A stretch of 64,000 nucleotides of DNA, from positions 1-64,000 of the forward strand of contig CAZRXF010000001.1 in NCBI GenBank assembly GCA_964604015.1, written 5' to 3'. The notes under the pieces were generated by a model. That model searched no databases. It was not told where the DNA came from and saw only the letters and a program-made list of their open reading frames with translations. The stretch comes from CANNBR01 sp964604015. GTDB lineage: Bacteria > Babelota > Babeliae > Babelales > CAIQNR01. Positions 1 through 8,617 of the stretch are shown one piece after another; the stretch's first letter is position 1, and every line of letters begins with the position of its first letter. Made by a program: the position numbers and the translations under genes.

Positions 1-110
1 CCGCCTCTTGTTCACTGTTCTCATCATCTCTTTGTGCAGTGCGATAGGGATAGGTGACGGGACTGGTAACTTCTGTTTGCGGAGAGAGTATTCCGCTTGA
101 TCGGCGTGTT
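1..110. repeat. Direct DNA repeat between tandem protease paralogues, copy 1
   Basis: Bases 1-110 match 1840-1949 at a constant offset of 1839 bases with a low number of substitutions (by eye close to nine in ten identical). The conservation falls in the coding region for the SSGILSPQTEV/SPVTYPY/TAQRDDENSEQEA segment, so it reflects a recent gene duplication rather than a mobile repeat. Confidence 0.75.
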
Positions 111-349
111 AAAGGTGTTTGAGGCTCTTCCCCATGATCTGAGTCGTTGGCGTCGTGTATGGTTTCTGCGTGATGAGGATGAAAAAAAACTTTGGAGGGG
201 AACTGCTCGTCACGGTGCTCAGCAACAACAGTATCAGCATCTGAAAAGGGGTGTAATTCTGCCCTTTGCATTGCTTGCATGTTGGTTGATACGCCTAAAA
301 GCGCAAAAAGCAGGGAAATAGAAAATAGTTTCATTTTTAATTTCTTCAT
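1..349 (-). CDS. N-terminal part of an exported HExxH-family protease-like protein (cut by window edge)
   Basis: The frame is open from an ATG at 349 (GGAGAA six bases upstream) to the window edge, so only about 116 residues are visible. It begins with a signal peptide (MKKLKMKLFSISLLFALLG, ending near NMQA). The mature N-terminus closely matches the next gene: both have RRSSGILSPQTEV or HRSSGILSPQTEV followed by SPVTYPY and TAQRDDENSEQEA. It is therefore a tandem paralogue of the gene at 365-2182, and its HExxH catalytic part should lie outside the window. Position and start are well supported; the protease assignment rests only on the paralogue. Confidence 0.75.
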   Translation of the reverse strand, partial: MKKLKMKLFSISLLFALLGVSTNMQAMQRAELHPFSDADTVVAEHRDEQFPSKVFFHPHHAETIHDANDSDHGEEPQTPLTRRSSGILSPQTEVTSPVTYPYRTAQRDDENSEQEA

Positions 350-364
350 TGGATTCTCCAGTAA

Positions 365-2182
365 CTATTCTGCTTGATTAGCTTTAGGGGGTGGCTGCAT
401 TGCCTTTTTATAGATTGCAATGATCGCTTTCCAATCAAAAGGAATTGGTTCTTTTCCTTGAGATCTTAATTGTTCTGCCTGTGCGGTGCCCAATTTCATC
501 TGCTCAATGCGCCCTAAAGAGGCAATGTCACGTTCGAGTTGTTGATCTGACCCTCTTGATGTTCGGATGATCAAAGGGTGCTCTTTTGCAAAGGCATGCT
601 GTCCTTCCTCGTCTGCTTTTAGTAGTTCCTGTTGTATATCTTTTGCGTTTTCGAATGAGACGTTTGGTTGTCTAACAGCGAAAGCATCTGCGGCGTATTC
701 TTCTTGTTGTCGGCGTCTATTTCTTAAGACTTCCACAGGAGAAAATTTTCCCGTTACATGAACGGCCTTGCCAGTATTGGTTTGAAATAAGCGTGATAGA
801 GGGCCTGTATGGGATAGGGAAATTTTCTTATGTGTCAGGCGTGATCCATCTAGTACGTCTTGGTGAACATAATGTCCGAGTTCATGTGCAAGGATTAAAA
901 GTAAATCGGCGTCTGATTTTTTCATATCGTGTTTCTCTAAAAATATCAGGGGAAGGCCATCCTGAGCTAAAGATATGTAGATGCCTGCACCCTTCTTATC
1001 ATTTGTTTGGATGTGGTTGGTGCCATCAGGGTCAGTGGTTATAATTGCTTTGTGAACTTCTGGAGCGAGTATTTTGATGATTCCGAGGATTCTTCTAATG
1101 TCTTCCTGATCTAAGGGGCCAGTGTTTTCTTCTACTTCTTCTTGGTCAGTGTTTTGCGTTATATGTTGCTTCAAAATTGTTCTCAATATCTGTATCTGTT
1201 GCTCGTCATCTCCTTCCAGGGGATGCAGAAGAAGGATAGGATATGATTCTGGTGACTTAACGTTTTGATTTTGTCGCCATTCAATGCCAGGTTTTTCACC
1301 TTTGTATGCTTTGAAGATAGCTTTTCCTCGAAACCATCCCGCTTCAGTTGTCTGCAGGTGTCTTAGTATGTTCGGATCAATTTCTTCAATTAGCTTCATG
1401 TAATGAGCGTAATCAGCATTAGAAAACTCATCGTTTAATAATTCACTATTAGGGAGGAAAGTGGAATGAGTTCGAAAAGTTGCTGGTAAATTTCTAGGAG
1501 CTGGAACGATCCTTAAGGCGCGGAATGATTCAATGTAATGTTCTAATTCTTTATCGGAAAGATTTTCTGGAAGAATCATGCGCGGAAATTGGGGGGATTC
1601 TGGTAAAGGTAGACGAACGGTGGCTTGTTGCTCGTTTCGGGCCTTGAGAAATGCAGGAGCGTGGAATTTTTCTTGATAGCGTACTAAGGCTGCATAGACT
1701 TCAGGATCGAGTGATTTAATACGTTGCAAATAATGTTCATATTCTTCTTCTGTAAAGTGAGCTGGTTCAATGTCTTCGTGGATGGCCATATGTTTTGGCT
1801 CTAGGTGATGGTGCTCTTCATCTGCTATACGAGCTATTGCTGCTTCTTGCTCACTGTTTTCATCGTCTCTTTGTGCAGTGTGATAGGGATAGGTGACGGG
1901 ACTGATAACTTCTGTTTGCGGTGAGAGTATGCCACTTGATCGATGAGTTAAAGATATCAGAGAGTCTTCTCCATGATCTGAGTCATTGTCTTGGGTTCTT
2001 TTGTAGTGAAGATGAGGAAAATTATTAAAAGGAGAATACTCATCGTGCTGTTCAACGGTAGTATTGTGAGTGTCTGGAAAGAGATATGCGTTCGGCGTTT
2101 TCATTGCCTGTGAGTTGTTTGATATGCCCAGAAAAACAAAAAATAGGAAAGTAGTAACCAACTCCATTTTTAATTTTTTCAT
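365..2182 (-). CDS. Exported M48-like metalloprotease with degenerate repeats
   Basis: Predicted 605-residue exported protein. I start at 2182 because GGAGGA lies 4 bases upstream and a signal peptide (MKKLKMELVTTFLFFVFLG) follows; the longer frame to 2260 adds a charged stretch in front of it. The zinc site is HELGH at residues 433-437 with EYAAD from about residue 495, the HExxH...ExxxD pattern of M48-type gluzincins. Before the catalytic part there are at least three copies of a roughly 110-residue unit (a helix like YLQRIKSLDPEVYAAL, then a strand such as FPRMILP, then SDKELEHYIESFRAL) that aligns with the region around HELGH but lacks the histidines. Substrate unknown; periplasmic or secreted action is inferred. 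It follows the gene at 2232-3530 in the same direction with a 49-base gap. Confidence 0.8.
   Translation of the reverse strand: MKKLKMELVTTFLFFVFLGISNNSQAMKTPNAYLFPDTHNTTVEQHDEYSPFNNFPHLHYKRTQDNDSDHGEDSLISLTHRSSGILSPQTEVISPVTYPYHTAQRDDENSEQEAAIARIADEEHHHLEPKHMAIHEDIEPAHFTEEEYEHYLQRIKSLDPEVYAALVRYQEKFHAPAFLKARNEQQATVRLPLPESPQFPRMILPENLSDKELEHYIESFRALRIVPAPRNLPATFRTHSTFLPNSELLNDEFSNADYAHYMKLIEEIDPNILRHLQTTEAGWFRGKAIFKAYKGEKPGIEWRQNQNVKSPESYPILLLHPLEGDDEQQIQILRTILKQHITQNTDQEEVEENTGPLDQEDIRRILGIIKILAPEVHKAIITTDPDGTNHIQTNDKKGAGIYISLAQDGLPLIFLEKHDMKKSDADLLLILAHELGHYVHQDVLDGSRLTHKKISLSHTGPLSRLFQTNTGKAVHVTGKFSPVEVLRNRRRQQEEYAADAFAVRQPNVSFENAKDIQQELLKADEEGQHAFAKEHPLIIRTSRGSDQQLERDIASLGRIEQMKLGTAQAEQLRSQGKEPIPFDWKAIIAIYKKAMQPPPKANQAE
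1840..1949. repeat. Direct DNA repeat between tandem protease paralogues, copy 2
   Basis: Partner of the repeat at 1-110, inside the N-terminal coding part of the gene at 365-2182. The sequences diverge clearly beyond about 1950. Confidence 0.75.
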
Positions 2183-2231
2183 TGAATCCTCCACTGTTTT
2201 TGTCATTTTATTTTTCAAAAAGATACCGGAA

Positions 2232-3530
2232 TCATCGGTTTTCCAGGTATGAACGTGCAATCTCCTTCCAATCAGGTTCTTGCAGTAGAGTGCCGCGTGC
2301 TTTTTGAAGTTCGACTTCTTTTTTTAAATTTCGCAAATGTTTGATTCGCTCGATGTCAGGTGGATGCGTTTCGGAGAATGTTTTCCGGTGGGAAGGTTCT
2401 GTCTCTCCAAGGTCGTGCATTCTTTTGTGTCTCCATTTGATTCCGGCTTCTGGATCTGCGCCAAGATTCAGTACAGAAAATCTATCAGCTTCATATTCAT
2501 GTATTCTTCCACGAGCGTTTTTAAAGGTTTCCTCAAAAGGTAAAAACTTGTTCGGGTGTTTATCAGGTGAACTTGTAGTTTCACTTTCTCTCTCTTCTAG
2601 AAAGGGATGAGGGGATGCTGGTTTTTGCAAATGTTCTAATGCGTAATGACCAAGTTCGTGGCCAATAATCAATTTCTGCCAACTTTCGTCGAAAGTTTTG
2701 ATTTCTGAGCCAAACTCAAAAACAGGTAGTCCATTTGTACTTGATTTTTTAACAGCACAGTTTGTGCTTGATTCATGTCTTTGAAAATGCCTAAAGATCT
2801 CATCGCCAAGGTTACTTAATTCTGCGTGTAGCCCTGGTGCAAATTTTCTGATGATCTCAAGAAAATGCTCTCGTTCTTCTTCAGGTAAGTAGAGCTCGCT
2901 TGTTCTTCGATAAAGGTCATACCATGCATGAAATGTATCTCTAAGGTCGTCTGCTTGTACGAGAAACCATTTTTTTTCTGCTGGAACGACAATGAGGGGA
3001 CATGGCCGGTGTGGAATAATGGTTGGTCCTGTGTATTCGATCGTTGCCTTTCGAAAACAGTGAGGGGAGTAATGTAAAAGTTCGTCATGAATATGAGGGT
3101 TAATTTCTTTCGCGAGAGATGCGTAGTAAAACGCGTGCTGGTCAGATTCGGGATATACACAGTTAAGGTGCATTTTGTATGCAGGGATAATTTTTGTTTT
3201 TAATAATTTTCGTAACGAGGGCAGTTTTTTCGGATCGACAAGTTGTTTTTCAATCGAGATGATGGGATAACCGTGGGATGTATCAGAAGGTGGCGTGACC
3301 TTTGATTGCTTATTTTGATTAGTTATAAATTTTAGGCATGATCTTCCGGATGCGTGTTGGCAGTCAAGGAGTGTTTGATAGACGTGAGGATCGAGTTCTT
3401 TGATGACAGCAAGAACTTGTTCTATCGCAGGGTTGTTAAGTTCGCTTTTTGGGGCGCTTGCAAAAAGTACAGTGTTACCCAAAAGGAATAAGGCATAAAG
3501 AAGAAGAGTTAGATTATGAAAAAATTTCAT
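2232..3530 (-). CDS. Exported M48-like metalloprotease, shorter paralogue
   Basis: 432 residues with an N-terminal signal peptide (MKFFHNLTLLLYALFLLG, ending near LFASA). The active-site motif HELGH sits at residues 291-295 and EYEAD starts at about residue 345, giving the two His and one Glu zinc ligands plus the ExxxD of the M48 clan. Two copies of the degenerate unit seen in the neighbours precede it (strands GYPIISI and CPLIVVP), so this is the shortest family member. Its ATG overlaps the TGA of the upstream gene (ATGA at 3527-3530), which points to translational coupling. Family assignment is from motif and synteny; target proteins are unknown. Confidence 0.8.
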   Translation of the reverse strand: MKFFHNLTLLLYALFLLGNTVLFASAPKSELNNPAIEQVLAVIKELDPHVYQTLLDCQHASGRSCLKFITNQNKQSKVTPPSDTSHGYPIISIEKQLVDPKKLPSLRKLLKTKIIPAYKMHLNCVYPESDQHAFYYASLAKEINPHIHDELLHYSPHCFRKATIEYTGPTIIPHRPCPLIVVPAEKKWFLVQADDLRDTFHAWYDLYRRTSELYLPEEEREHFLEIIRKFAPGLHAELSNLGDEIFRHFQRHESSTNCAVKKSSTNGLPVFEFGSEIKTFDESWQKLIIGHELGHYALEHLQKPASPHPFLEERESETTSSPDKHPNKFLPFEETFKNARGRIHEYEADRFSVLNLGADPEAGIKWRHKRMHDLGETEPSHRKTFSETHPPDIERIKHLRNLKKEVELQKARGTLLQEPDWKEIARSYLENR

Positions 3531-5557
3531 TGTAGCCCCTTGGATGTGGTGTGCAGTTTTTCTTGCGGTGTTGGAGCGCCTAGACCAAGTTTATTCCTAT
3601 ATTCTTGAATAACTTGCTTCCAATTTATACGGCGAGGATAGTTTCCTTGAATTTTAAGCCGTTCAACCTCACGTTCTAAGCCCCTGGTATGTGCGATTCT
3701 GCCAAATGATGCAATGTCATCATTAAGTTGCTTTGTGTTCCCTAGAGGCGCGCGGTCCCTTTGAGGATGAGTTGTTGTAAAAGTGTAGCGAGGTGAGGGG
3801 GCAATTTTTTGGGGTTGCATCGACTCTAGCGCAAAAGTTGCCACTTCAATGGGAATGCCACCGTAAGTTATTGCAAATGCATCAGCTTCGTACTCGCACT
3901 GTTGGCAAGCTCTATTGGCGAATGTCTCTTCAAAAGGGAGTTTTGAACTATTCGGTTGTTGTTTTTGTTCGCGCATTATTTTGTGGCGTACAGGAGGGCT
4001 ATTGTGAATGTGTCCATGAAAGTAATGTCCAACTTCGTGCGCTATAGTCCAGAAAAATAAAAAATCGTCTTCCTGTGCTGTTTTTTCTCCAAGTTTGATG
4101 AGAGGAAGACCGTCAGAAGCAGCTGTTACGAGGGCGTTATCATCGTCTTTGTAATCTCTTTGAATATGATTAATTCCTAGCGGGTCTACAGCTACAAGTT
4201 CGTCATACAATTCCTTGGCAACGCGTTCAAGGGCTCGTAGGGTACGATCTCGCTCTTCCTGAGTGATAGGGAGAACGCGCTTGTACGATGTAAAGAGAGC
4301 CAAATTATTTCTCATGATTTCCGGGCGCAAGTGTCGGCATCGATCAGGGATAAGAAGAAGCGGGAATCCCTGTGTCTCCTCAGTAGGAGTTGTTTCTCTT
4401 ATGTCTCCTTTAGTGACTTCTCGTAGACATGGCATACCAAGCGCTTGTTCACAGACAATAAGGTTATGATAGAAGGCTTCGTTGATGTCCTTTGCCAGGG
4501 ACAGATAATGATCATAAAATTCTTTTGGCAATTCGGTTCCTCTTTTTCTTTCGAGTTGATTTTTCTTGTGGGATAAGGCGCTTTCTCGTTCCTCAACAAG
4601 GCCTTCTTTAAGGATTGGGAGTAGTGATTGCAGTACTTCTATTTTTTCTTCCCTCGTTTTTCCTGTCAGAGGATTTATAACGATGACAGGAGTAAGTTCT
4701 TCAAGGTCGCCTATAAAGTGGACGTATGGAAGGTCTGCATCATTTTCATCGTGTGGCAGCTCAAATGCCTGGTTGGCCCAGTGAGCCTTTTCAGTTTTTA
4801 CTAGTTGAGTATGAACTTCAGGATCGATTATTTGCATGAGAGCCATGTATTCATGGTATTCATCCATCGGAAATGGTCTTTCATCATCCTCTTCAGATAC
4901 GGAATTTCGATAGTCAGTGAGTGCTTGTCCGAGATAGGCAGTTTGTTCAGCTCTTGAGAGGGTGCTTATTAACGGAATAAAGAGTCTCAAATGTTGAAGT
5001 GAGTAAGGAATATCATGACGTTCAGGATGGAAAGCAGCATATCCTTCACTGCTTGAGCTTTTCATAATCCGTCTTTTCCCCCAAAAAAGCTCATCGTTTT
5101 TAAAATCCTGATAGATGTCAGGAGCTATCTCTTTCAAAATGTTCATTGCTATTTGATAGTCAGCCTCGGGAAGATCGTTTTTATCCGGAACAAAAATACC
5201 GTGAAGTGCGCGATAAGAACCGAGATATTGGGAGAGTTCTTCATCGGAAGTGGTTGCCGGTATGATCATCAGTGGTATGCCATGGGATGCTTGTGAGGGA
5301 CGTAATACCGTTGGTTCGATAAGATCAGCTTTTTTAAAGGCGGGCTGTCCAAAAGTTTCTTCATACTGTTTTAGTTCGTGGTAAATATCGCGATCGAGTT
5401 GCCTGATTCGCTCAAGAAGAGTTTCATACTGTTGGGGAGAAAAAGAGGGGGAAAGCTGTGCATGTAGTGGTTTTGGTGCACTTGCACTCTCTAGGTTACT
5501 TGCACCAGCGCACTGTATGAGCAGGCCGATGCTCATAAAAATATTTTTTCCGTTCAC
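3527..5557 (-). CDS. Exported M48-like metalloprotease with several degenerate repeats
   Basis: 676 residues. The start is GTG at 5557, with GGAGAAAG seven bases upstream and a hydrophobic leader (IFMSIGLLIQCAGAS). The catalytic motif is HEVGH at 507-511 and EYEAD at 555-559. About four earlier segments repeat the same half-domain with helix motifs such as YETLLERIRQLDRDIYHEL and YHEYMALMQIIDPEVHTQL followed by a PLMIIP or PVIVINP strand. In the best copy, DEELSQYLGSYRALHGIF aligns with DDFLFFWTIAHEVGHYFH, so YRALH replaces HEVGH. It is first in a minus-strand set of at least four paralogues. I infer a secreted or periplasmic protease whose non-catalytic repeats bind substrate or partners; nothing in the sequence names the substrate. 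Confidence 0.8.
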   Translation of the reverse strand: MNGKNIFMSIGLLIQCAGASNLESASAPKPLHAQLSPSFSPQQYETLLERIRQLDRDIYHELKQYEETFGQPAFKKADLIEPTVLRPSQASHGIPLMIIPATTSDEELSQYLGSYRALHGIFVPDKNDLPEADYQIAMNILKEIAPDIYQDFKNDELFWGKRRIMKSSSSEGYAAFHPERHDIPYSLQHLRLFIPLISTLSRAEQTAYLGQALTDYRNSVSEEDDERPFPMDEYHEYMALMQIIDPEVHTQLVKTEKAHWANQAFELPHDENDADLPYVHFIGDLEELTPVIVINPLTGKTREEKIEVLQSLLPILKEGLVEERESALSHKKNQLERKRGTELPKEFYDHYLSLAKDINEAFYHNLIVCEQALGMPCLREVTKGDIRETTPTEETQGFPLLLIPDRCRHLRPEIMRNNLALFTSYKRVLPITQEERDRTLRALERVAKELYDELVAVDPLGINHIQRDYKDDDNALVTAASDGLPLIKLGEKTAQEDDFLFFWTIAHEVGHYFHGHIHNSPPVRHKIMREQKQQPNSSKLPFEETFANRACQQCEYEADAFAITYGGIPIEVATFALESMQPQKIAPSPRYTFTTTHPQRDRAPLGNTKQLNDDIASFGRIAHTRGLEREVERLKIQGNYPRRINWKQVIQEYRNKLGLGAPTPQEKLHTTSKGLQ

Positions 5558-5841
5558 AATTCTTTCTCCATTTCAGGGACTCATATCTTAAGCTTACGTC
5601 ATATCTTTTCTTGAATGCAATAATTTCAATCTGAAAACATTGTTTGGCCTAAAAGTGTTGAAATAAGCCTATCGGGCCAATACGTCATTGCCCCTGCTCA
5701 GTTTTTCTGTTACGTTCAGTGCCATGAAGATAAAGATACTAATTCCTTACAGCTCATTTTCGGTTTTCAGCACGATTCAACGCACAGATACGGCTTACGG
5801 CCAGTTTTGCGTGGCTTATTTTTATTATTACTTTACCGGTA

Positions 5842-5902
5842 GGGGATCGCAGTATGCCTAGAAACTAACTATGAAAGTATCAGGCACATACGCGCAATCC
5901 CC
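5842..5902 (+). promoter_or_regulatory. Possible antiterminator hairpin in the ABC transporter leader
   Basis: GGGGAT (5842-5847) pairs with ATCCCC (5897-5902), and inside it GTATG pairs with CATAC and CCT with AGG, giving a long interrupted stem. Its 3' arm uses the CCCC (5899-5902) that also forms the 5' arm of the terminator just downstream, so the two structures exclude each other. That is the layout of an attenuator or riboswitch expression platform. No known aptamer or T-box signature was recognised in 5558-5841. Confidence 0.45.
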
Positions 5903-5926
5903 GGCTCTAAGCTGGGGTTTTTTATT
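5899..5926 (+). terminator. Rho-independent terminator upstream of the ABC transporter
   Basis: CCCCGGC (5899-5905), a five-base loop, GCTGGGG (5911-5917), then six T residues from 5918. It points along the plus strand and ends about 100 bases before the ABC transporter start. No plus-strand gene lies upstream within the window, so it either ends a leader or small RNA starting in 5560-5840 or acts as an attenuator. Confidence 0.75.
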
Positions 5927-6028
5927 TGGTAAAGGTTGCGGTGTTCTGATGTGTACATTTGTTGAGTGGTAAGTAAGGTATTAACAGACATTGCAATTAA
6001 AGATACGTGATGGAAAAGAAAGGTTTTT

Positions 6029-6991
6029 ATGAAAAAAATAATGATACTCGTTGTGGCAGGAATCGTATTTAGTGGAGTTCTTATCTGGCAGCGTCGAGTA
6101 AAGACGAGTGCGCCTTCAACAAGATATACGATTGGCATTGTACAGACAGCCTCACACCCTGCACTTGATGCTGTTCGAGAAGGATTTATTGAAGAAGTAG
6201 GGGGCAACTTAGGGATGGATATTTCCTTTGTTGTTCAAAATGGGCAGGGTGCTGTTTCACAGCTTCATGCAGTAGCGCAACAATTTCACGCGCAGCGCAA
6301 GATAGATGTCATTTTTGCTATTGCCACTCCAGCAGCACAAGCGGTAAGTGCTGTTGAAAAACAAAAGCCGGTCATTGTTGCAGCAGTCACAGGTCCAGAA
6401 GCGCTTGGGGTGGTGTATGAAGGCACCAATGTGTGCGGCGTAAAGGACATGATTAATGTCGCAGCTGAGATCGATATGCTCCAACAGTTGCTCCCTACAG
6501 CCCGATCAGTCGGTCTTTTGTATACCTCGGGAGAAACAAATTCCCTTATCATGGCAAAAAAGATGCGAGAAGAAATTGAAAAAAGGGGATTGTCAGCTGT
6601 TGATTTTGCTATGAGCAGTGAGGCGGAAGTACAACCGGTTACAGACGTTGCATGTCGTAAAGTTGATGTACTTCTTGCTCCAACGGATAATACGATTGCG
6701 TCGACAATAGCTGTCACTTCAATGATTGCTCAAAAATACAAAAAACCGTTCATTGTGAGTGACGATATGCTCGTTGCTGCAGGTCCTCTTGCAGCTCGTG
6801 GTGTCGATTATCGAGCCAGTGGAAAACAAGCTGGGAAAATTGCGTGTGAACTACTCATGCAGGGTAAAAAACCATCCGATATGCAGTTTGAAGAAGGTGA
6901 TACACGAGATATCTATCTGAATAAAAAAACGGCGAATCTTTTGGATATTTCGGTACCGGAAACATTACAAGACGTGGTTTTTGTCGAGTAA
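6029..6991 (+). CDS. ABC transporter substrate-binding protein (PF04392/TrpX-like family)
   Basis: 320 residues. An N-terminal hydrophobic segment (MKKIMILVVAGIVFSGVLIW) acts as a signal or membrane anchor and is followed by a two-lobe type 1 periplasmic binding fold: TIGIVQTASHPALDAVREGF near the start, VIFAIATPAAQAV, VGLLYTSGETNS, and a late LAARGVDYRASGKQAGK. These are hallmarks of the ABC_sub_bind (PF04392) family, whose known members import tryptophan or other small ligands. No lipobox cysteine is visible, so it may be anchored by the N-terminal helix. It is the first gene of a three-gene importer operon with a 10-base gap to the permease. The ligand cannot be read from sequence. Expression may be controlled by the leader hairpins at 5842-5926. 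Confidence 0.85.
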   Translation: MKKIMILVVAGIVFSGVLIWQRRVKTSAPSTRYTIGIVQTASHPALDAVREGFIEEVGGNLGMDISFVVQNGQGAVSQLHAVAQQFHAQRKIDVIFAIATPAAQAVSAVEKQKPVIVAAVTGPEALGVVYEGTNVCGVKDMINVAAEIDMLQQLLPTARSVGLLYTSGETNSLIMAKKMREEIEKRGLSAVDFAMSSEAEVQPVTDVACRKVDVLLAPTDNTIASTIAVTSMIAQKYKKPFIVSDDMLVAAGPLAARGVDYRASGKQAGKIACELLMQGKKPSDMQFEEGDTRDIYLNKKTANLLDISVPETLQDVVFVE

Positions 6992-7001
6992 AGGAAGAGA
7001 C

Positions 7002-7856
7002 ATGAATGAACTGATACATGTTGCACAGGGGATTGTTGAACGGGGTCTCATCTTTGGTGTGGTAGTTGCGGGAGTGTATCTTGCTTCTCGTCTTATTGAT
7101 TTTGATAACTTGGCAGTAGAAGGTGCCTTTGGAGTAGGAGGTGCGTGTACGGCGCTTCTTCTTAGTTGGAATGTGCATCCATGGCTTTCATTGGGAGTGG
7201 CGGCTTTTGTGGGAGCATTGTCCGGCGTAGCAACGGGGCTCTTATCAACACAGTTGCGTCTTAATAATTTGATTAGCGGCATTGTGATCACGACCGGGCT
7301 TTTTTCGATAACGCTCAAAATTGCTGGTTCAAATATGACGCTTGCCGGTAAACCAACCATTTTTAATACGGTTCCCGGGTGGTTACAGCCATGTCAGACG
7401 CTTATCGTGCTCACTCTTTTTTGTGCCGTTTTGTTCTTTTTTGTTGCCTGGCTTTTAAGAACAGAGGTTGGGTTTTTGCTTCGTGCTGCTGGCGATAGTC
7501 CACAAATGATTACCAATGTGGGAAAAAGCGTGCATGGGTATCGTATCCTAGGCCTTGTTTTGTCCAATACGTTTGCAGCGATCAGTGGTGCACTTTTTGT
7601 GCAATACGCGGGATATTTCTCCATTTGGGCAAGCGTTGGGGTGTTGATTATCGGACTTGCGGGAATGATTCTTGCAGAAACAGTAAGCGCACAGTTTGGT
7701 CTTGCACTGTTGGTTGGATCGATTTTGTATCAAGCGATTATTGCGCTTACGTTTGAACTTCAACTTGATCAGGATTGGAATAAACTGATTACGGCGTTGT
7801 TGATTGTGGTGTTGATCGTTATTAAACAATCCATGCATAAGAAAGAGAGGCTGTAG
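7002..7856 (+). CDS. ABC transporter permease partner of the PF04392 binding protein
   Basis: About 284 residues, mostly hydrophobic, with roughly eight membrane spans (for example LIFGVVVAGVYLASRLIDF, FTVL-like and LTLFCAVLFFFVAWLL segments). It resembles the COG4120 permeases, related to the branched-chain amino acid permease fold, that accompany PF04392 binding proteins. I prefer ATG 7002 because AAGGAAGAG lies just upstream; the in-frame TTG at 6981 would overlap the preceding gene. The stop at 7854-7856 directly abuts the ATPase start, so the two are cotranslated. It should form the inner-membrane channel for the imported ligand. Confidence 0.85.
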   Translation: MNELIHVAQGIVERGLIFGVVVAGVYLASRLIDFDNLAVEGAFGVGGACTALLLSWNVHPWLSLGVAAFVGALSGVATGLLSTQLRLNNLISGIVITTGLFSITLKIAGSNMTLAGKPTIFNTVPGWLQPCQTLIVLTLFCAVLFFFVAWLLRTEVGFLLRAAGDSPQMITNVGKSVHGYRILGLVLSNTFAAISGALFVQYAGYFSIWASVGVLIIGLAGMILAETVSAQFGLALLVGSILYQAIIALTFELQLDQDWNKLITALLIVVLIVIKQSMHKKERL

Positions 7857-8606
7857 ATGCTCAAACTTACTGCTATTGAACTATCCTTTGGATCACACGC
7901 TATTTTGCGTAATCTTTCTTGTGAAGTTGAAAAAGGCGATTTTGTCGTGATTGTGGGGGGGAATGGAGCTGGTAAAAGTACGCTTTTTGATACAATTGCA
8001 GGAAGAGCAAAACCGCAACGAGGGAGCATTACCATTGATGGTCAGGATGTTACCGCTTTGAATGAACAACAACGCGCCGGTATGGTAACCCGTATCTTTC
8101 AAAACACTCGTCTTAATTCGGTAGGTGGATTTACGGTGCATCAAAATCTTGCCATGGCTCATTACAGCCGGCGCTCAGCGCGTCTTGTTGATGGCATGAA
8201 CACGATGCCTCGAGAACACGCAGAACAGCTCATGGATAGTATTGGAATGCCTCATGCGACACTGGATAAGAAGATGCGATCGCTTTCTGGAGGGCAACGT
8301 CAGCTGATTGCCTTTGTCATGGCAACGCAACTGATTCCCAAATTATTACTGCTTGATGAACCAACGGCTGCGCTTGATCCTCAGGCAGCAACGACCTTGT
8401 TGATGCATGCTGGTCGTTTTATTAAAGAGCATAACGTAACTACCATTATGATTACCCATGATCCGTATATTGCGTTAAGTATGGGCAATAAGGTGTGGGT
8501 ACTTGAGCGGGGTGTCATTGCGCGCCAGTTTTCTGCTTCTGAAAAAAAGGATCTTCATCCAGATGAACTGATCGGCCATATCGATTATCAAAAAATCGTG
8601 GTGTAG
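7857..8606 (+). CDS. ABC transporter ATP-binding protein of the PF04392-type importer
   Basis: 249 residues with all ABC ATPase motifs: Walker A GGNGAGKST near residues 34-42, signature LSGGQRQ at 143-149, Walker B LLLLDEPTAAL at about 162-172 and the switch histidine in ITHD (H201). Insertion near residues 85-125 (RIFQNTRLNSVGGFTV) is typical of the COG1101 subgroup that pairs with COG4120 permeases. The gene begins at the base after the permease stop and has AGAGAGG upstream. It powers uptake of the ligand bound by the first gene product. It ends 11 bases before the stop of the convergent outer membrane protein gene. Confidence 0.9.
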   Translation: MLKLTAIELSFGSHAILRNLSCEVEKGDFVVIVGGNGAGKSTLFDTIAGRAKPQRGSITIDGQDVTALNEQQRAGMVTRIFQNTRLNSVGGFTVHQNLAMAHYSRRSARLVDGMNTMPREHAEQLMDSIGMPHATLDKKMRSLSGGQRQLIAFVMATQLIPKLLLLDEPTAALDPQAATTLLMHAGRFIKEHNVTTIMITHDPYIALSMGNKVWVLERGVIARQFSASEKKDLHPDELIGHIDYQKIVV

Positions 8607-8617
8607 ACAGTTTCGAT

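Noticed and set aside
2183..2260. N-terminal extension of the 365 protease gene
   Set aside because: It adds charged residues before a good signal peptide, and GGAGGA sits just before the ATG at 2182.
5560..5841. RNase P RNA, tmRNA, SRP RNA, T-box or TPP riboswitch in the leader
   Set aside because: The diagnostic conserved strings of these RNAs were not found on either strand.
5871..5972. 33-codon frame across the ABC leader terminator (begins MKVSGTYAQ, two Trp codons)
   Set aside because: No ribosome binding site and it runs through the terminator. A leader peptide cannot be excluded, but nothing supports it.
6286..6717. 143-codon minus-strand frame inside the binding protein gene
   Set aside because: Shadow of a well-supported plus-strand gene; no signal or family features.
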